This document shows, one piece after another, positions 1 through 10,097 of a DNA stretch of 64,000 nt. Made by a program: the position numbers and the translations under genes. Under the pieces are notes generated by a model. That model ran no database searches, was not told the origin of the DNA, and saw only the letters and a program-made list of their open reading frames with translations. This DNA is from Azorhizobium oxalatiphilum (GTDB lineage Bacteria; Pseudomonadota; Alphaproteobacteria; Rhizobiales; Xanthobacteraceae), in contig NZ_BMCT01000012.1 in assembly GCF_014635325.1 (NCBI RefSeq), positions 1 through 64,000 on the forward strand, written 5' to 3'. Position 1 is the first letter of the stretch; every line of letters starts with the position of its first letter.

Positions 1-191
1 TCGAGGAACTTGGTGATGAGGTTGAAACAGGTGGTCTTGCCCGCCCCGTTCGGCCCGATGAGGGCGTGAATCGTGTGGCGGCGGATCTTCAGATTCACGT
101 TCTTGACGGCCGCGAACCCTTTGAATTCCTTGGTCAGACCTTCGGCTTCAACGATATAGGGCACGTCAGGGACGGTGTCCGAAATCGTCAC
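1..191 (-). CDS. ABC transporter ATP-binding protein, LivG-like (5' part only)
   Basis: Only the N-terminal part lies in the window; the gene runs off the left edge. The visible translation has the LTKEF entry motif of ABC ATPases, then a complete Walker A (GPNGAGKT) followed by TCFNLITKF. That sequence is typical of the LivG/BraF class serving branched-chain amino acid or urea/amide uptake. The chosen start is GTG at 191, with a GAGG-type ribosome site about 8 bases upstream; an in-frame ATG at 257 is an alternative. The protein would sit on the cytoplasmic face of an inner-membrane importer. The substrate cannot be read from this fragment. Confidence 0.75.
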   Translation of the reverse strand, partial: MTISDTVPDVPYIVEAEGLTKEFKGFAAVKNVNLKIRRHTIHALIGPNGAGKTTCFNLITKFL

Positions 192-431
192 ATGGGCCTC
201 GCTTGCGTTTCCGCCAGACCGCTGAGCAGCGCTGGCGTGGCTCCCCTTCCATGGCATCGTTCCGACGCTCATTGCGGAAACCGTAGCACGGCATGAATGG
301 CGGTCGTCAATAGCGCTAAGGGCTAAGATATGAGCGTTAGATAGATTCCGCGTGTGCAGCTCACCCCGGCACTTCGGTTGTCCGGGCGGCGCGCACACGT
401 CGCAGGGCTGCCGCAAGGGCGGGGGCCGTGG

Positions 432-477
432 AATGAAAAGGCCCCGCGCACCTTCCGGTACGCGGGGCCTTTTCATT
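432..477. terminator. Terminator downstream of guaB
   Basis: A perfect 17-bp inverted repeat (432-448 with 461-477) has a 12-base loop. The stem begins with an A-rich run and ends with a T-rich run, so it can stop transcription in both directions. It lies just after the guaB stop codon on the minus strand. The rest of 192-519 holds only the promoter region of the leftward ABC gene and nothing else I can recognise. Confidence 0.85.
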
Positions 478-519
478 GAACCGGGATGCTCGCCCCGCTC
501 TCCGGGACTGAGCCGCCGA

Positions 520-2577
<2,058 letters not shown>

Positions 2578-3147
2578 ATGGCGATGATGATTCTGGGCCT
2601 CGTGCTCTTCCTCGGCATCCATGTGGTCACGAGCCTGCCGGATGTGCGCGCGGCGCTGGTGGCGCAGGTGGGGGAGGGGGCCTACAAGGGGTTCTTCTCG
2701 CTGGTGGCGGTGGCGGGCCTGCTGCTCACCGCCTATGGCTACGGCCTGTGGCGCGCCAGCGGCCCGGCGATCCTCTATGATCCGCCCTTCGCCATGCGCC
2801 ATGCCACCATGGGCCTGATGCTGCTGGTCTCCATCGCGCTGGTGGCCGCCTATGTGCCGAGTCACATCCGGGCGTGGCTGAAGCATCCCATGCTGGTGGG
2901 CGTGAAGCTGTGGGCGCTGGCGCATCTGCTGTCGAATGGCGATGCGGCGTCGGTGGTGCTGTTCGTGGCTGTGCTGGCGTGGGCGGTCTATGACCGCATC
3001 TCGGTGAAGCGCCGCCATCTGCCGCTGCCCGTGGCCCCCAAGGGCTGGATGGGCGACGTGGGCGCGGTGGCTGGCGGGCTGGTGCTCTACGCTTTGCTCG
3101 CCTTCGCCTTCCATCCGCTGGTGGTGGGCGTGCCGGTGATGGGGTGA
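2578..3147 (+). CDS. NnrU family integral membrane protein
   Basis: The 189-residue protein has about five hydrophobic segments. It shows the NnrU signature: an N-terminal GIHVVTSLP segment, an early transmembrane GYGLW stretch, and the run KHPMLVGVKLWALAHL near residues 102-117 followed by NGD. NnrU proteins are linked to nitric oxide/nitrite reductase expression or to heme-related membrane functions in denitrifiers, and some resemble the isomerase of carotenoid synthesis. No nitrogen-oxide genes are nearby, so the role here is open. The start is the ATG at 2578; the ribosome site is weak. Confidence 0.85.
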   Translation: MAMMILGLVLFLGIHVVTSLPDVRAALVAQVGEGAYKGFFSLVAVAGLLLTAYGYGLWRASGPAILYDPPFAMRHATMGLMLLVSIALVAAYVPSHIRAWLKHPMLVGVKLWALAHLLSNGDAASVVLFVAVLAWAVYDRISVKRRHLPLPVAPKGWMGDVGAVAGGLVLYALLAFAFHPLVVGVPVMG

Positions 3148-3187
3148 GGGGTGGCGAGCGCCTGCTCGTCTGAGACCAGCCGTAGGC

Positions 3188-3853
3188 TCAGGGACGGGTC
3201 GACAGCAGAGTTCTGATGTCCGTCTCGTAGTGGTACCGCATCCAGCCCGCCGTGGTCGGGCAGGTTTGGCCTATGAGTGCTGCGATGAGGTCAAATTCCC
3301 GGGCGAGATCACGGTGAAAAATCGGCTCGTGATGAGCGATGCGGTTTCTCAGGCGTCGGATCGTTTCGAGGTCCGCGTACACGGCCTTGACGATGGAGCG
3401 CACTTCACACCCCGCTTGCGAGCCGGGCATCACTTGAAACAGATGGTTGTTCCAGATGCGGTGATCGTGGCGTCGCGTAAAGAGCTGCTGCCAGAAGGCG
3501 AATTTCAGATCGGATATGACGCCGCCTGTGACCGAATGTTTGTGCCGTACTATTTGTAGATCGAACTTGGGGCTGTATCCGGCTTGGGGATGGGGCAGGC
3601 TGGTTTCAAAGCCGGGCGACCAGGGCCAGCGCGGTCCGTAGACAGCTTCGATGGCATTGGCCGCGCAATTGCGCAGGACGACCTCGCAGATGTGGAGTGG
3701 CCCGAGGAATGCTGCGGACATCCGGGCATTCCAGACATAAAGTTCGAGGGCTTCTGCGCCTGCGGTGCTTGTGGCTGCTTCGTAGGTGCTCATGCGTGCT
3801 GCGGAGAGCGCAGCCTTGATGATCGTCATCCGGTCCGGATTTGACGCTGGCAC
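3188..3853 (-). CDS. Abi-like (AbiD/AbiF-type) HEPN-domain protein
   Basis: The 221-residue protein has the layout of Abi-like proteins: an N-terminal segment with LYVWNARMSAAF, then EVVLRNCAANAIE near residues 57-69, and a C-terminal HEPN motif R-x4-H at R169-H174 (RNRIAHHEPIF). HEPN proteins of this group are commonly RNases in abortive-infection or toxin systems. The start is uncertain: GTG at 3853 has AGGA upstream, while ATG at 3829 or 3793 also fits. Its base composition is visibly less GC-rich than its neighbours, and no antitoxin or partner lies beside it, which suggests a transferred single-gene defence cargo. Function is inferred from family resemblance. Confidence 0.75.
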   Translation of the reverse strand: MPASNPDRMTIIKAALSAARMSTYEAATSTAGAEALELYVWNARMSAAFLGPLHICEVVLRNCAANAIEAVYGPRWPWSPGFETSLPHPQAGYSPKFDLQIVRHKHSVTGGVISDLKFAFWQQLFTRRHDHRIWNNHLFQVMPGSQAGCEVRSIVKAVYADLETIRRLRNRIAHHEPIFHRDLAREFDLIAALIGQTCPTTAGWMRYHYETDIRTLLSTRP

Positions 3854-3869
3854 AGCCCAATCCTATATA
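3841..3869 (+). promoter_or_regulatory. Sigma70-type promoter for a candidate small RNA
   Basis: TTGACG at 3841-3846 and TATATA at 3864-3869 are spaced by exactly 17 bases, a near-ideal housekeeping promoter. It overlaps the first codons of the divergent Abi-like gene. Transcription would start near 3876 and run into the hairpin-rich interval up to a strong terminator. Confidence 0.65.
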
Positions 3870-3875
3870 AAACGC

Positions 3876-3960
3876 ATCCCTTGGGCCTTGTTGGCGTAAG
3901 CCTCCCCCCGAGGACAAACGACATTCGTTGGAAAAACCCCGCCCTGTGCGGGGTTTTTTC
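3876..3960 (+). ncRNA. Candidate small RNA, suhB/MmgR-like
   Basis: An approximately 84-base transcript is predicted between the promoter at 3841-3869 and a Rho-independent terminator at 3932-3959 (AAAAACCCCGC / GCGGGGTTTTTT). Short hairpins precede it: GGC-GTAA-GCC (3893-3902), CCTC-CCCCC-GAGG (3901-3913) and AACGA-CAT-TCGTT (3917-3929). The C-rich loop could pair with Shine-Dalgarno sequences. Size, promoter, C-rich loop and terminator resemble the alphaproteobacterial suhB/MmgR (alpha-r8) family, but that match is from memory of the motif layout. There is no open frame of note. The 254 bases from here to panB contain no gene. Confidence 0.6.
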
Positions 3961-4214
3961 ATGCGCCCAGCCTGACGGGCAGTCTAGGCGTGGCTGAAGC
4001 TTGGCTGCAATGACAGCGTGACGGTTTGTCTCGCATGTTGGGGGCCCGGATGCCCGCCGGAATCCGGCGATGCGCCACGGCAGCTGAAAGCACAGTCGGC
4101 CGGCCGGTGCAGAAACCGTTTCCGCATGGACGCATGGCGCACTAAACATCGGGGCCTGACGCCGTAGGGGGATGTCCCCCGGCCGGCCCGCGAAAAAGAA
4201 CCCGAGGAAGTGCC

Positions 4215-5045
4215 ATGTCCGTTCAAGCCGAGGCGCGCCGCATGTCGGCGCCGGAGATCCGGGCCCGCAAGGGCGGGGCGCCCATCGTCAGCCTCACCTC
4301 CTATCACGCCCACACCGCGCAGCTGCTGGACTCCCATGTGGACCTCATCCTCGTGGGCGACAGCCTCGGCATGGTGATGCACGGGCTGGAAACCACGGTG
4401 CCGGTGACGGTGGAGATGATGATCGTGCACGGTCGCGCCGTGGTGCGCGGCACGAAGCGGGCGCTGATCGTGGTGGACCTGCCCTTCGGCAGCTATGAGG
4501 CCAGCCCCGTGGAGGCCTTCCACACCGCCGCGCGCATCCTGAAGGAGACCGGCGCCGGTGCGGTGAAGCTGGAAGGCGGCGTGCGCATGGCGGAGACGGT
4601 GCGCTTCCTGGTGGATCGCGGCGTTCCGGTGATGGGCCATGTGGGCCTGACGCCGCAGGCCATCAACACGCTCGGCTCCTTCAAGGCGCGCGGCCGGGAT
4701 GATGCCGAGGCCGACATCATCGTCGCCGACGCCCGCGCCGTGGCGGAAGCCGGCGCCTTCTCCGTGGTGGTGGAAGCGGTGGCCGAGCCGGTCGCCCGCC
4801 GGATCACCGAGGAGATCGCCCCGCCCACGATCGGCATCGGCGGCAGCGCGGCCTGCGATGGCCAGATCCTCGTGCTGGAGGACATGCTCGGCCTCTCGCC
4901 CCGCGTGCCCAAGTTCGTGAAGCGCTATGCCGAGCTGGGCCCGGCCATCGAGGCGGCGGTGTCGCAATATGCGGACGAGGTGCGTGCCCGCACCTTCCCG
5001 GCGGCGGAGCATGTCTATGCGCCGAAGGTCCGGAAGGTATCCTGA
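4215..5045 (+). CDS. panB: 3-methyl-2-oxobutanoate hydroxymethyltransferase
   Basis: PanB (276 residues) transfers a hydroxymethyl group from methylene-tetrahydrofolate to ketoisovalerate, giving ketopantoate for pantothenate and CoenzymeA. Family motifs are present in order: [25 protein letters not shown] (metal-binding Asp), DLPFGSY, VKLEGG and the late GHVGLTPQ and [16 protein letters not shown] clear GAGGAAG ribosome site precedes ATG at 4215. panC is not adjacent. It is followed by a 300-base interval rich in inverted repeats. Confidence 0.96.
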   Translation: MSVQAEARRMSAPEIRARKGGAPIVSLTSYHAHTAQLLDSHVDLILVGDSLGMVMHGLETTVPVTVEMMIVHGRAVVRGTKRALIVVDLPFGSYEASPVEAFHTAARILKETGAGAVKLEGGVRMAETVRFLVDRGVPVMGHVGLTPQAINTLGSFKARGRDDAEADIIVADARAVAEAGAFSVVVEAVAEPVARRITEEIAPPTIGIGGSAACDGQILVLEDMLGLSPRVPKFVKRYAELGPAIEAAVSQYADEVRARTFPAAEHVYAPKVRKVS

Positions 5046-5346
5046 GGGGCAATGGAAAGGGGAATTGTCCCATTCCCTGTGCCATTTCGTGTGCCATCGG
5101 CGGATGCGCACTGGAAAAGGCTGTTGGTTCAGTGGGACAGTTCCTGTCCATAACGGGGCCAAGGGGGTGCTATCGGCTGCTGTCCCTGACCATGCGCCGA
5201 TGGCACACAAGCGTTTGAGCGCGGCCGTTGAAAAAGTGGCACAATCGGGTCGATTTGCCACGAAGTGGCCGCATGGATACTTTACCGGCCCCTTGCCCAG
5301 CGCCGCCCATCCGGCGGCCGTGGGCTGCCGTGCGTTTGGACCTTGA
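5046..5346. other. Intergenic interval rich in inverted repeats
   Basis: This gene-free stretch holds three inverted repeats. A 14-bp pair lies at 5089-5102 and 5195-5208 (GTGTGCCATCGGCG and its complement). A hairpin GGACAG-TTC-CTGTCC is at 5135-5149. A bulged 11-bp hairpin lies at 5236-5261 (GTGGCAcAATCG-GGT-CGATTTGCCAC). The motif TGCCA/TGGCA recurs throughout. The interval precedes the TPR gene at 5347, which has no obvious ribosome site. It could be an operator region or a structured leader. Confidence 0.5.
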
Positions 5347-6063
5347 ATGACCGACATTTTTCACGAGATCGACGAAGACCTCCGGCGCGAGCGGTATACC
5401 CGGCTGTGGAACCGCTACGGCATCTATCTGATTGCGCTGGTGGTGCTCGTGATCGCCGGCACCGGGGCCTATAGCGGCTATCGCTGGTGGACCCTGAAGC
5501 AGGCCCACACGGCCAGTGCCAAGTTCGAAGCGGCGGCCAAATTGTCCAGCGATGGCAAGCATCAGGAGGCGGAAGCGGCCTTCGACGCGCTGGCCAAGGA
5601 GGCCCCCGCCGGCTACCGGACGCTGGCCCGTTTCCGCGCCGCCAGCGAGCTGGCCCAGCGCGATGCCGGTGCCGCTGTCGCCGCCTTCGATACGCTGGCC
5701 GCCGATGCCTCCCTGACCACCTCCGAGCGCGATCTGGCCCGCATCCGCGCGGGTCTGCTGCTGGTGGATACCGGTACGGTCGACGCCGTGAAGCAGCGTT
5801 TGCAACAGGTTGCGGACGGTCAGGGCGCGCTGCGCAGCGCCGCCCGCGAGCTGATCGCGCTCGCCCAGTACAAGGCCGGCGACCTGAAGGCCGCCAACGC
5901 CACCGCGACCGCCATCACGGAAGATCAGGAGGCCCCCGGTGGGGTGCGCTCGCGCGCCATGCTGCTGAAGACGCTGACCGCTCCGGTGGACGCAACGCCT
6001 TCTGCCGCCTCGTCTTCTCCCGCCGCGCCGACGCCCGCCGCCGGCTCCACCGCCACCCAATGA
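5347..6063 (+). CDS. TPR-like inner-membrane protein, YfgM/COG4649 type
   Basis: The 238-residue protein starts with a charged cytoplasmic segment (FHEIDEDLRRERYTRLWNRYG). One transmembrane helix follows at about residues 25-45, then alpha-helical tetratricopeptide-like repeats in the periplasm and an Ala/Pro/Ser-rich tail. This matches the YfgM-type family, an ancillary factor near the Sec translocon and periplasmic chaperones. In many Proteobacteria yfgM-like genes sit directly before bamB and der. Here a tiny lipoprotein gene takes the middle position. The next gene begins 11 bases after this stop, so the two are probably co-transcribed. Confidence 0.8.
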   Translation: MTDIFHEIDEDLRRERYTRLWNRYGIYLIALVVLVIAGTGAYSGYRWWTLKQAHTASAKFEAAAKLSSDGKHQEAEAAFDALAKEAPAGYRTLARFRAASELAQRDAGAAVAAFDTLAADASLTTSERDLARIRAGLLLVDTGTVDAVKQRLQQVADGQGALRSAARELIALAQYKAGDLKAANATATAITEDQEAPGGVRSRAMLLKTLTAPVDATPSAASSSPAAPTPAAGSTATQ

Positions 6064-6074
6064 GGAGCGCCTCG

Positions 6075-6308
6075 ATGCTGCGTGGCCGCGTTCGTATTGC
6101 CCTTGCCCTGATCCTCGCCCTCGGTGTCACCGGCTGCGAGAGTCTCGACAAGTTCAACCCCTTCGGCGACGGCAAGAAGCCGCTGCCGGGCACGCGCACC
6201 CCGGTCTTCCCGGGCGGCGTGCCGGGCGTCGAAAGCCGGGCGCCGCTGCTCCAGCCGAGCAATTCCAACGTCTCGCTGGGTGCCGCGCCGACCGTGCAGC
6301 CGGACTGA
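6075..6308 (+). CDS. Small lipoprotein in the bamB position
   Basis: The 77-residue protein has a signal peptide with a lipobox ending VTGC at Cys21, so it should be lipidated and anchored in the envelope. The mature part begins ESLDKFNPFGDGKKPLPG and ends in a low-complexity tail with no beta-propeller. The start is ATG at 6075 with GAGGAG in front; an ATG at 6060 overlaps the upstream stop. The TPR protein, this gene and der mirror yfgM-bamB-der. The LPG-x-R-x-PV motif resembles the start of mature alphaproteobacterial BamB, so it may be a shortened BamB remnant. That is inference. Confidence 0.65.
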   Translation: MLRGRVRIALALILALGVTGCESLDKFNPFGDGKKPLPGTRTPVFPGGVPGVESRAPLLQPSNSNVSLGAAPTVQPD

Positions 6309-6440
6309 ATCACCTGAGCGTCTGTCTCCCATGTTGCCCCCGAAACCCGGGATGGCAGAGGGTGGGCAACGTGATCTAAACTTGGATCGTGGCGACGAGT
6401 GCGGCCTCGCACGGCCGCGCCTGCCATGAAAGCCAAAGTC

Positions 6441-7793
6441 ATGTCCTTCACCCTGGCCATCGTCGGCCGTCCCAACGTCGGCAAATCCACCCTGTTCAAT
6501 CGGTTGGTGGGCAAGAAGCTCGCGCTGGTGGACGACCGCCCCGGCGTCACCCGCGACCGCCGCGAGGGCGATGCCCGCCTCGGCGACCTCGCCTTCACCA
6601 TCGTGGATACCGCCGGCCTCGAGGAGGCCGACGCCGGCAGCCTCGAAGGGCGCATGCGGGCGCAGACGGAAGCCGCCATCGCGGATGCCGACGCCCTGCT
6701 GTTCATGATCGACGCCCGCATCGGCCTCACCCCCACCGACCGCGCTTTCGCGTCCTTCGTGCGCAAGTCCGGCAAGCCGACCATTCTGGTGGCCAACAAG
6801 AGCGAGGGGCGCGGTGGCGAGGCGGGGGCGATCGAGGCCTATGCGCTCGGCCTCGGCACGCCCGTGCCTTTGTCCGCCGAGCATGGCGAGGGCCTGTCCG
6901 ACCTCTATGACGCCATCTGCGAGGCACTGCCGGCGCAGACCGAGCCGCAAGAAGAGGACGACGAGGACGCCGAGCGCGATCCCAACCGCCCCATCAAGGT
7001 GGCGGTGATCGGCCGTCCCAATGCCGGAAAATCCACACTCATCAATCGTTTGCTGGGAGAGGATCGCCTGCTGACCGGCCCGGAGGCCGGCATCACCCGC
7101 GATTCCATTTCGGTGGAGCTGACCTGGAACGACCGCAAGTTGGAGGTCTATGACACCGCCGGCCTGCGCAAGCGCGCCCGCATCGAGGACAAGCTGGAGA
7201 AGCTGTCCGCCTCCGACGCCTTGCGGGCGATGAAGTTCGCGGAAGTGGTGATCGTGCTCATGGACGCCACCCGCCCCTTCGAGGAGCAGGACCTGCGCAT
7301 CGCTGATCTGGTGGTGCGCGAGGGCCGGGCCATCGTGCTGGGCTACAACAAGGCCGATCTCGTCAGCCCCGCCGCCTTCTCCCGCCTGCGCGAGGAGGCC
7401 GACCACTGGCTGCCGCAGATCCGGGGCGTGCCGATCGTGCCCTTGTCCGGCCTGACGGGGCGCGGCCTCGACAAGCTGGTGGAGGCCGTGGCCGAGACCT
7501 ATGAGGTCTGGAATACCCGCATCGCCACCAATCCTTTGAACCGCTTCCTGCAGGAAGCCACCGATTCCCATCCGCCGCCGGCAGTTTCGGGTCGCCGGGT
7601 GAAGATCCGCTACATCACCCAGCCCAAGGCGCGCCCGCCGAGCTTCGTGGTGTTCTGCTCGCGGCCGGAAGCCATTCCGGAAAGCTATTTGCGCTACATC
7701 ACCAATGGCCTGCGCGCAGCCTTCAACCTGCCCGGCGTGCCGATCCGCCTGACGCTGCGCGAGAAAGACAATCCTTACGCTACGGAGCGTTGA
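6441..7793 (+). CDS. der: Ribosome-assembly GTPase Der (EngA)
   Basis: Der is a double-Era GTPase needed for maturation of the 50S ribosomal subunit. Two complete G domains are visible: GRPNVGKST at residues 9-17 with DTAGLEE and ANKSE, and a second GRPNAGKST near residue 192 with DTAGLRK and YNKAD. A KH-like C-terminal domain ends in [12 protein letters not shown]. The length is 450 residues from the ATG at 6441, which gives the usual MSFTLAIVG start; an ATG five codons earlier is possible. Neither has a strong ribosome site. The acidic linker between the domains (about residues 172-185) is typical of alphaproteobacteria. Confidence 0.96.
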   Translation: MSFTLAIVGRPNVGKSTLFNRLVGKKLALVDDRPGVTRDRREGDARLGDLAFTIVDTAGLEEADAGSLEGRMRAQTEAAIADADALLFMIDARIGLTPTDRAFASFVRKSGKPTILVANKSEGRGGEAGAIEAYALGLGTPVPLSAEHGEGLSDLYDAICEALPAQTEPQEEDDEDAERDPNRPIKVAVIGRPNAGKSTLINRLLGEDRLLTGPEAGITRDSISVELTWNDRKLEVYDTAGLRKRARIEDKLEKLSASDALRAMKFAEVVIVLMDATRPFEEQDLRIADLVVREGRAIVLGYNKADLVSPAAFSRLREEADHWLPQIRGVPIVPLSGLTGRGLDKLVEAVAETYEVWNTRIATNPLNRFLQEATDSHPPPAVSGRRVKIRYITQPKARPPSFVVFCSRPEAIPESYLRYITNGLRAAFNLPGVPIRLTLREKDNPYATER

Positions 7794-7909
7794 GGGCGGA
7801 CGGTCTAACCCGGCATTTACCCGGCCGGGGGCATGCTTCCTGATCTTTGGGAGGGGGGCGTGATCGCCCCTTGCCGGCTGATCGGTCCCTGCAAAGGCGA
7901 GGAGGATGG

Positions 7910-8812
7910 ATGTCCCGTTTCCTGCGTTTCCTCGTTCTCTCCGCTGTCCTTGCCGCGCCCTCAGGGGTTGTGGCCCAGACAGAACCAAAGCCGGCCAAGG
8001 AACTGTTCGGCGCCGTCTCCAGCCCGGCCCCCTTCGCCGCCCGCTCCATCGGCTTCTATTCCAAGGGCTGCCTTGCCGGCGGCATGGAGCTGCCGGCGGA
8101 TGGTCCGGCGGCGGATGGCCGGAATCACGGCCCGCTCTGGCAGGCGATGCGACCCTCGCGGGATCGGGCCTGGGGTCATCCGGACCTGATTGCCTTTCTG
8201 GAACGCTTTGCCGTGCAGGTGCCCACGGTCTCGCGCTGGCCGGGCCTGCTGGTGGGCGACATGTCGCAGCCGCGCGGCGGCCCCATGCGTACGGGCCATG
8301 CCTCCCATCAGGTGGGCCTCGATGCCGACATCTGGCTGACCCCCAGTCCCGGCCGTGCCTTGAGCCGGGACGAGCGGGAGAAAGTGTCGGCGGTGATGAT
8401 GGTGCGGCCGGATCGGTTGGACGTGGACACCCGCCTGTGGACGCCGGATCACGTGGCGGTCATCCGGGCTGCCGCCCGCGATCCACGGGTTGAACGAATC
8501 TTCGTTAACGCCGCCATCAAGAAGGCCCTGTGCCGGCAGGCGGAGGGCGACCGGAACTGGCTGTCCAAGGTGCGCCCCTATTGGGGGCACGACTATCACA
8601 TGCACGTCCGCCTGTTCTGTCCCAAGGACAGCCCGGACTGCCGGCCGCAGGAGCCGCCGGCCCAGGACGACGGATGCGGGGCGGATCTGGCGTGGTGGTT
8701 CACCGACGAGGTGCTGCATCCCAAGCCCTCGCCCAAGCCGAGCAAGCCCAAGCCGCCCCTGACGCTGGCCGATCTGCCGGCTGCCTGCGGCGCGGTGCTG
8801 GAGGCCCGGTGA
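7910..8812 (+). CDS. mepA: Penicillin-insensitive murein DD-endopeptidase
   Basis: MepA is a periplasmic zinc peptidase that cuts D-Ala-mDAP cross-links in peptidoglycan. The 300-residue product has a signal peptide ending near VVA-Q (residue 22). It shows the M74/LAS zinc motif SHQVGLDADIW with His133 and Asp140, and the second motif HDYHMHVR near residue 226. Several cysteines in the second half probably form disulfides, as in the E. coli enzyme. The C-terminal tail is Pro/Lys-rich (KPSPKPSKPKPP). The start at ATG 7910 is fixed by GAGGAGG immediately upstream. Confidence 0.93.
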   Translation: MSRFLRFLVLSAVLAAPSGVVAQTEPKPAKELFGAVSSPAPFAARSIGFYSKGCLAGGMELPADGPAADGRNHGPLWQAMRPSRDRAWGHPDLIAFLERFAVQVPTVSRWPGLLVGDMSQPRGGPMRTGHASHQVGLDADIWLTPSPGRALSRDEREKVSAVMMVRPDRLDVDTRLWTPDHVAVIRAAARDPRVERIFVNAAIKKALCRQAEGDRNWLSKVRPYWGHDYHMHVRLFCPKDSPDCRPQEPPAQDDGCGADLAWWFTDEVLHPKPSPKPSKPKPPLTLADLPAACGAVLEAR

Positions 8813-8933
8813 GGGCGGTCATCACAGGTGCGTTGCAACTGGGCAATTGCACGAAGCCCGGCTTGCCGCTATCCAGTGGAACTCTTCAAAAGCGCGCGTC
8901 GGGGCGGCGAGCGCGCACAAGGCGCGGGTCTTG

Positions 8934-10094
8934 ATGGGCCGTCTCGATCGTTACATTTTCTCGACTGCCGCCGTCGCTTTCGTGGGTGTCACCTTGGTGC
9001 TCGCGGGAATGATCTGGGCGACGCAGGCCTTGCGCCAGCTCGATCTCGTGACGAGCCAGGGCCAGACGATCCTTGCCTTCGTCGCCATCACCTCGCTCAC
9101 CATGCCGACGCTGATTCTGGTGATCGCGCCCGCGGCCCTGTTCATCTCCACCGCCTACACGCTGCTGAAGCTGAACGGCGACAGCGAGATCGTGGTCATG
9201 TCAGCGGCGGGCATGAGCCACTGGCGGGTGCTGCGGCCGTTGATCCTGCTGGCGCTGCTGGTCTCGCTGTTCTGCTCTGCGCTGGCCATTGACCTCGTGC
9301 CGGCGAGTCTGCGGGCCTTCCGCGATCAGGTGTCGCGGGTGCGCGCCGACGTGGTGTCCTTTGTCGCCCAGCCGGGGCGCTTCGTGAATCTGGCGCCGGG
9401 CCTCGTCTTCCATGTGCGCGACCGCGCCAAGAACGGCGTCATGAGCGGCGTGTTCATCAATGACGCCCGCGAAAAGGAAATATCCACCTATGTCGCCGAT
9501 CGTGGGCAGATCGTCGAAACCGAGAACGGCATCTTCCTCGTGCTGGAACAGGGCTCCATCCACCGCCGCGTCCCCGGTGCCGCCAGCAACGGCTCGGTGG
9601 TGGAATTCCAGCGCTATGCCTTCGATCTCTCGGCGCTGACGCCGGGGGCGGCGAGTGGTGCGGACATTCGCCCCAATGAGCGGTCGTTCGCCTATGTGTC
9701 GAACCCGCCGAAGGAAGACCCCTATATGCTCATGCAGCCGGGGCGCTTCCGGGAGGAGTTCCACAAGCGGCTGTCGTCGGGCCTCTATCCGTTCGCCTTC
9801 TTCGCGGTCGCGGCGGCCGCGCTCGCCCGGCCGCGCACCACGCGCCAGAGCCGCGGCCTTGCCCTCACCGCCATCGTGCCGATCATGACGGCGCTGCAGA
9901 TCGGCAATTTCGCCATCGCGGGGCAGTTGCGCACTGCGGCCTGGGCGGTTCCGGCCACCTATCTGCTGCCGCTGCTGACCATCCTTGTCTCCGCCATGGT
10001 GCTGCAGGGCTGGATCACCTTCGCCATGCCCGCTGCGATTTCGCGCATGCTGGACGCCATGTCCCGCCGCGTCTCCCGTCTTTCGGCGTCGTAG
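8934..10094 (+). CDS. lptF: LPS export ABC transporter permease LptF
   Basis: LptF pairs with LptG in the inner membrane as the permease of the LptB2FG complex, which extracts lipopolysaccharide and hands it to the periplasmic bridge. The 386-residue protein begins MGRLDRYIF. It has three transmembrane helices, a periplasmic beta-jellyroll-like middle (about residues 125-270) and three more helices. LNGDSEIVVMSAAGMS is the coupling-helix region that contacts LptB. The start was placed at ATG 8934. lptG follows after 3 bases, so they form one operon. Confidence 0.95.
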   Translation: MGRLDRYIFSTAAVAFVGVTLVLAGMIWATQALRQLDLVTSQGQTILAFVAITSLTMPTLILVIAPAALFISTAYTLLKLNGDSEIVVMSAAGMSHWRVLRPLILLALLVSLFCSALAIDLVPASLRAFRDQVSRVRADVVSFVAQPGRFVNLAPGLVFHVRDRAKNGVMSGVFINDAREKEISTYVADRGQIVETENGIFLVLEQGSIHRRVPGAASNGSVVEFQRYAFDLSALTPGAASGADIRPNERSFAYVSNPPKEDPYMLMQPGRFREEFHKRLSSGLYPFAFFAVAAAALARPRTTRQSRGLALTAIVPIMTALQIGNFAIAGQLRTAAWAVPATYLLPLLTILVSAMVLQGWITFAMPAAISRMLDAMSRRVSRLSAS

Positions 10095-10097
10095 CCC

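Noticed and set aside
3230-3559. Plus-strand frame inside the Abi-like gene as a possible antitoxin
   Set aside because: No family resemblance and fully antisense to conserved Abi motifs.
4166-4182. GGGGGA-TG-TCCCCC hairpin before panB as a terminator or riboswitch
   Set aside because: Very short, no T-tract, no expression platform or known aptamer features.
5925-7988. 687-residue minus-strand frame opposite der
   Set aside because: Spans several plus-strand genes and intergenic DNA with composition typical of antisense frames at high GC.
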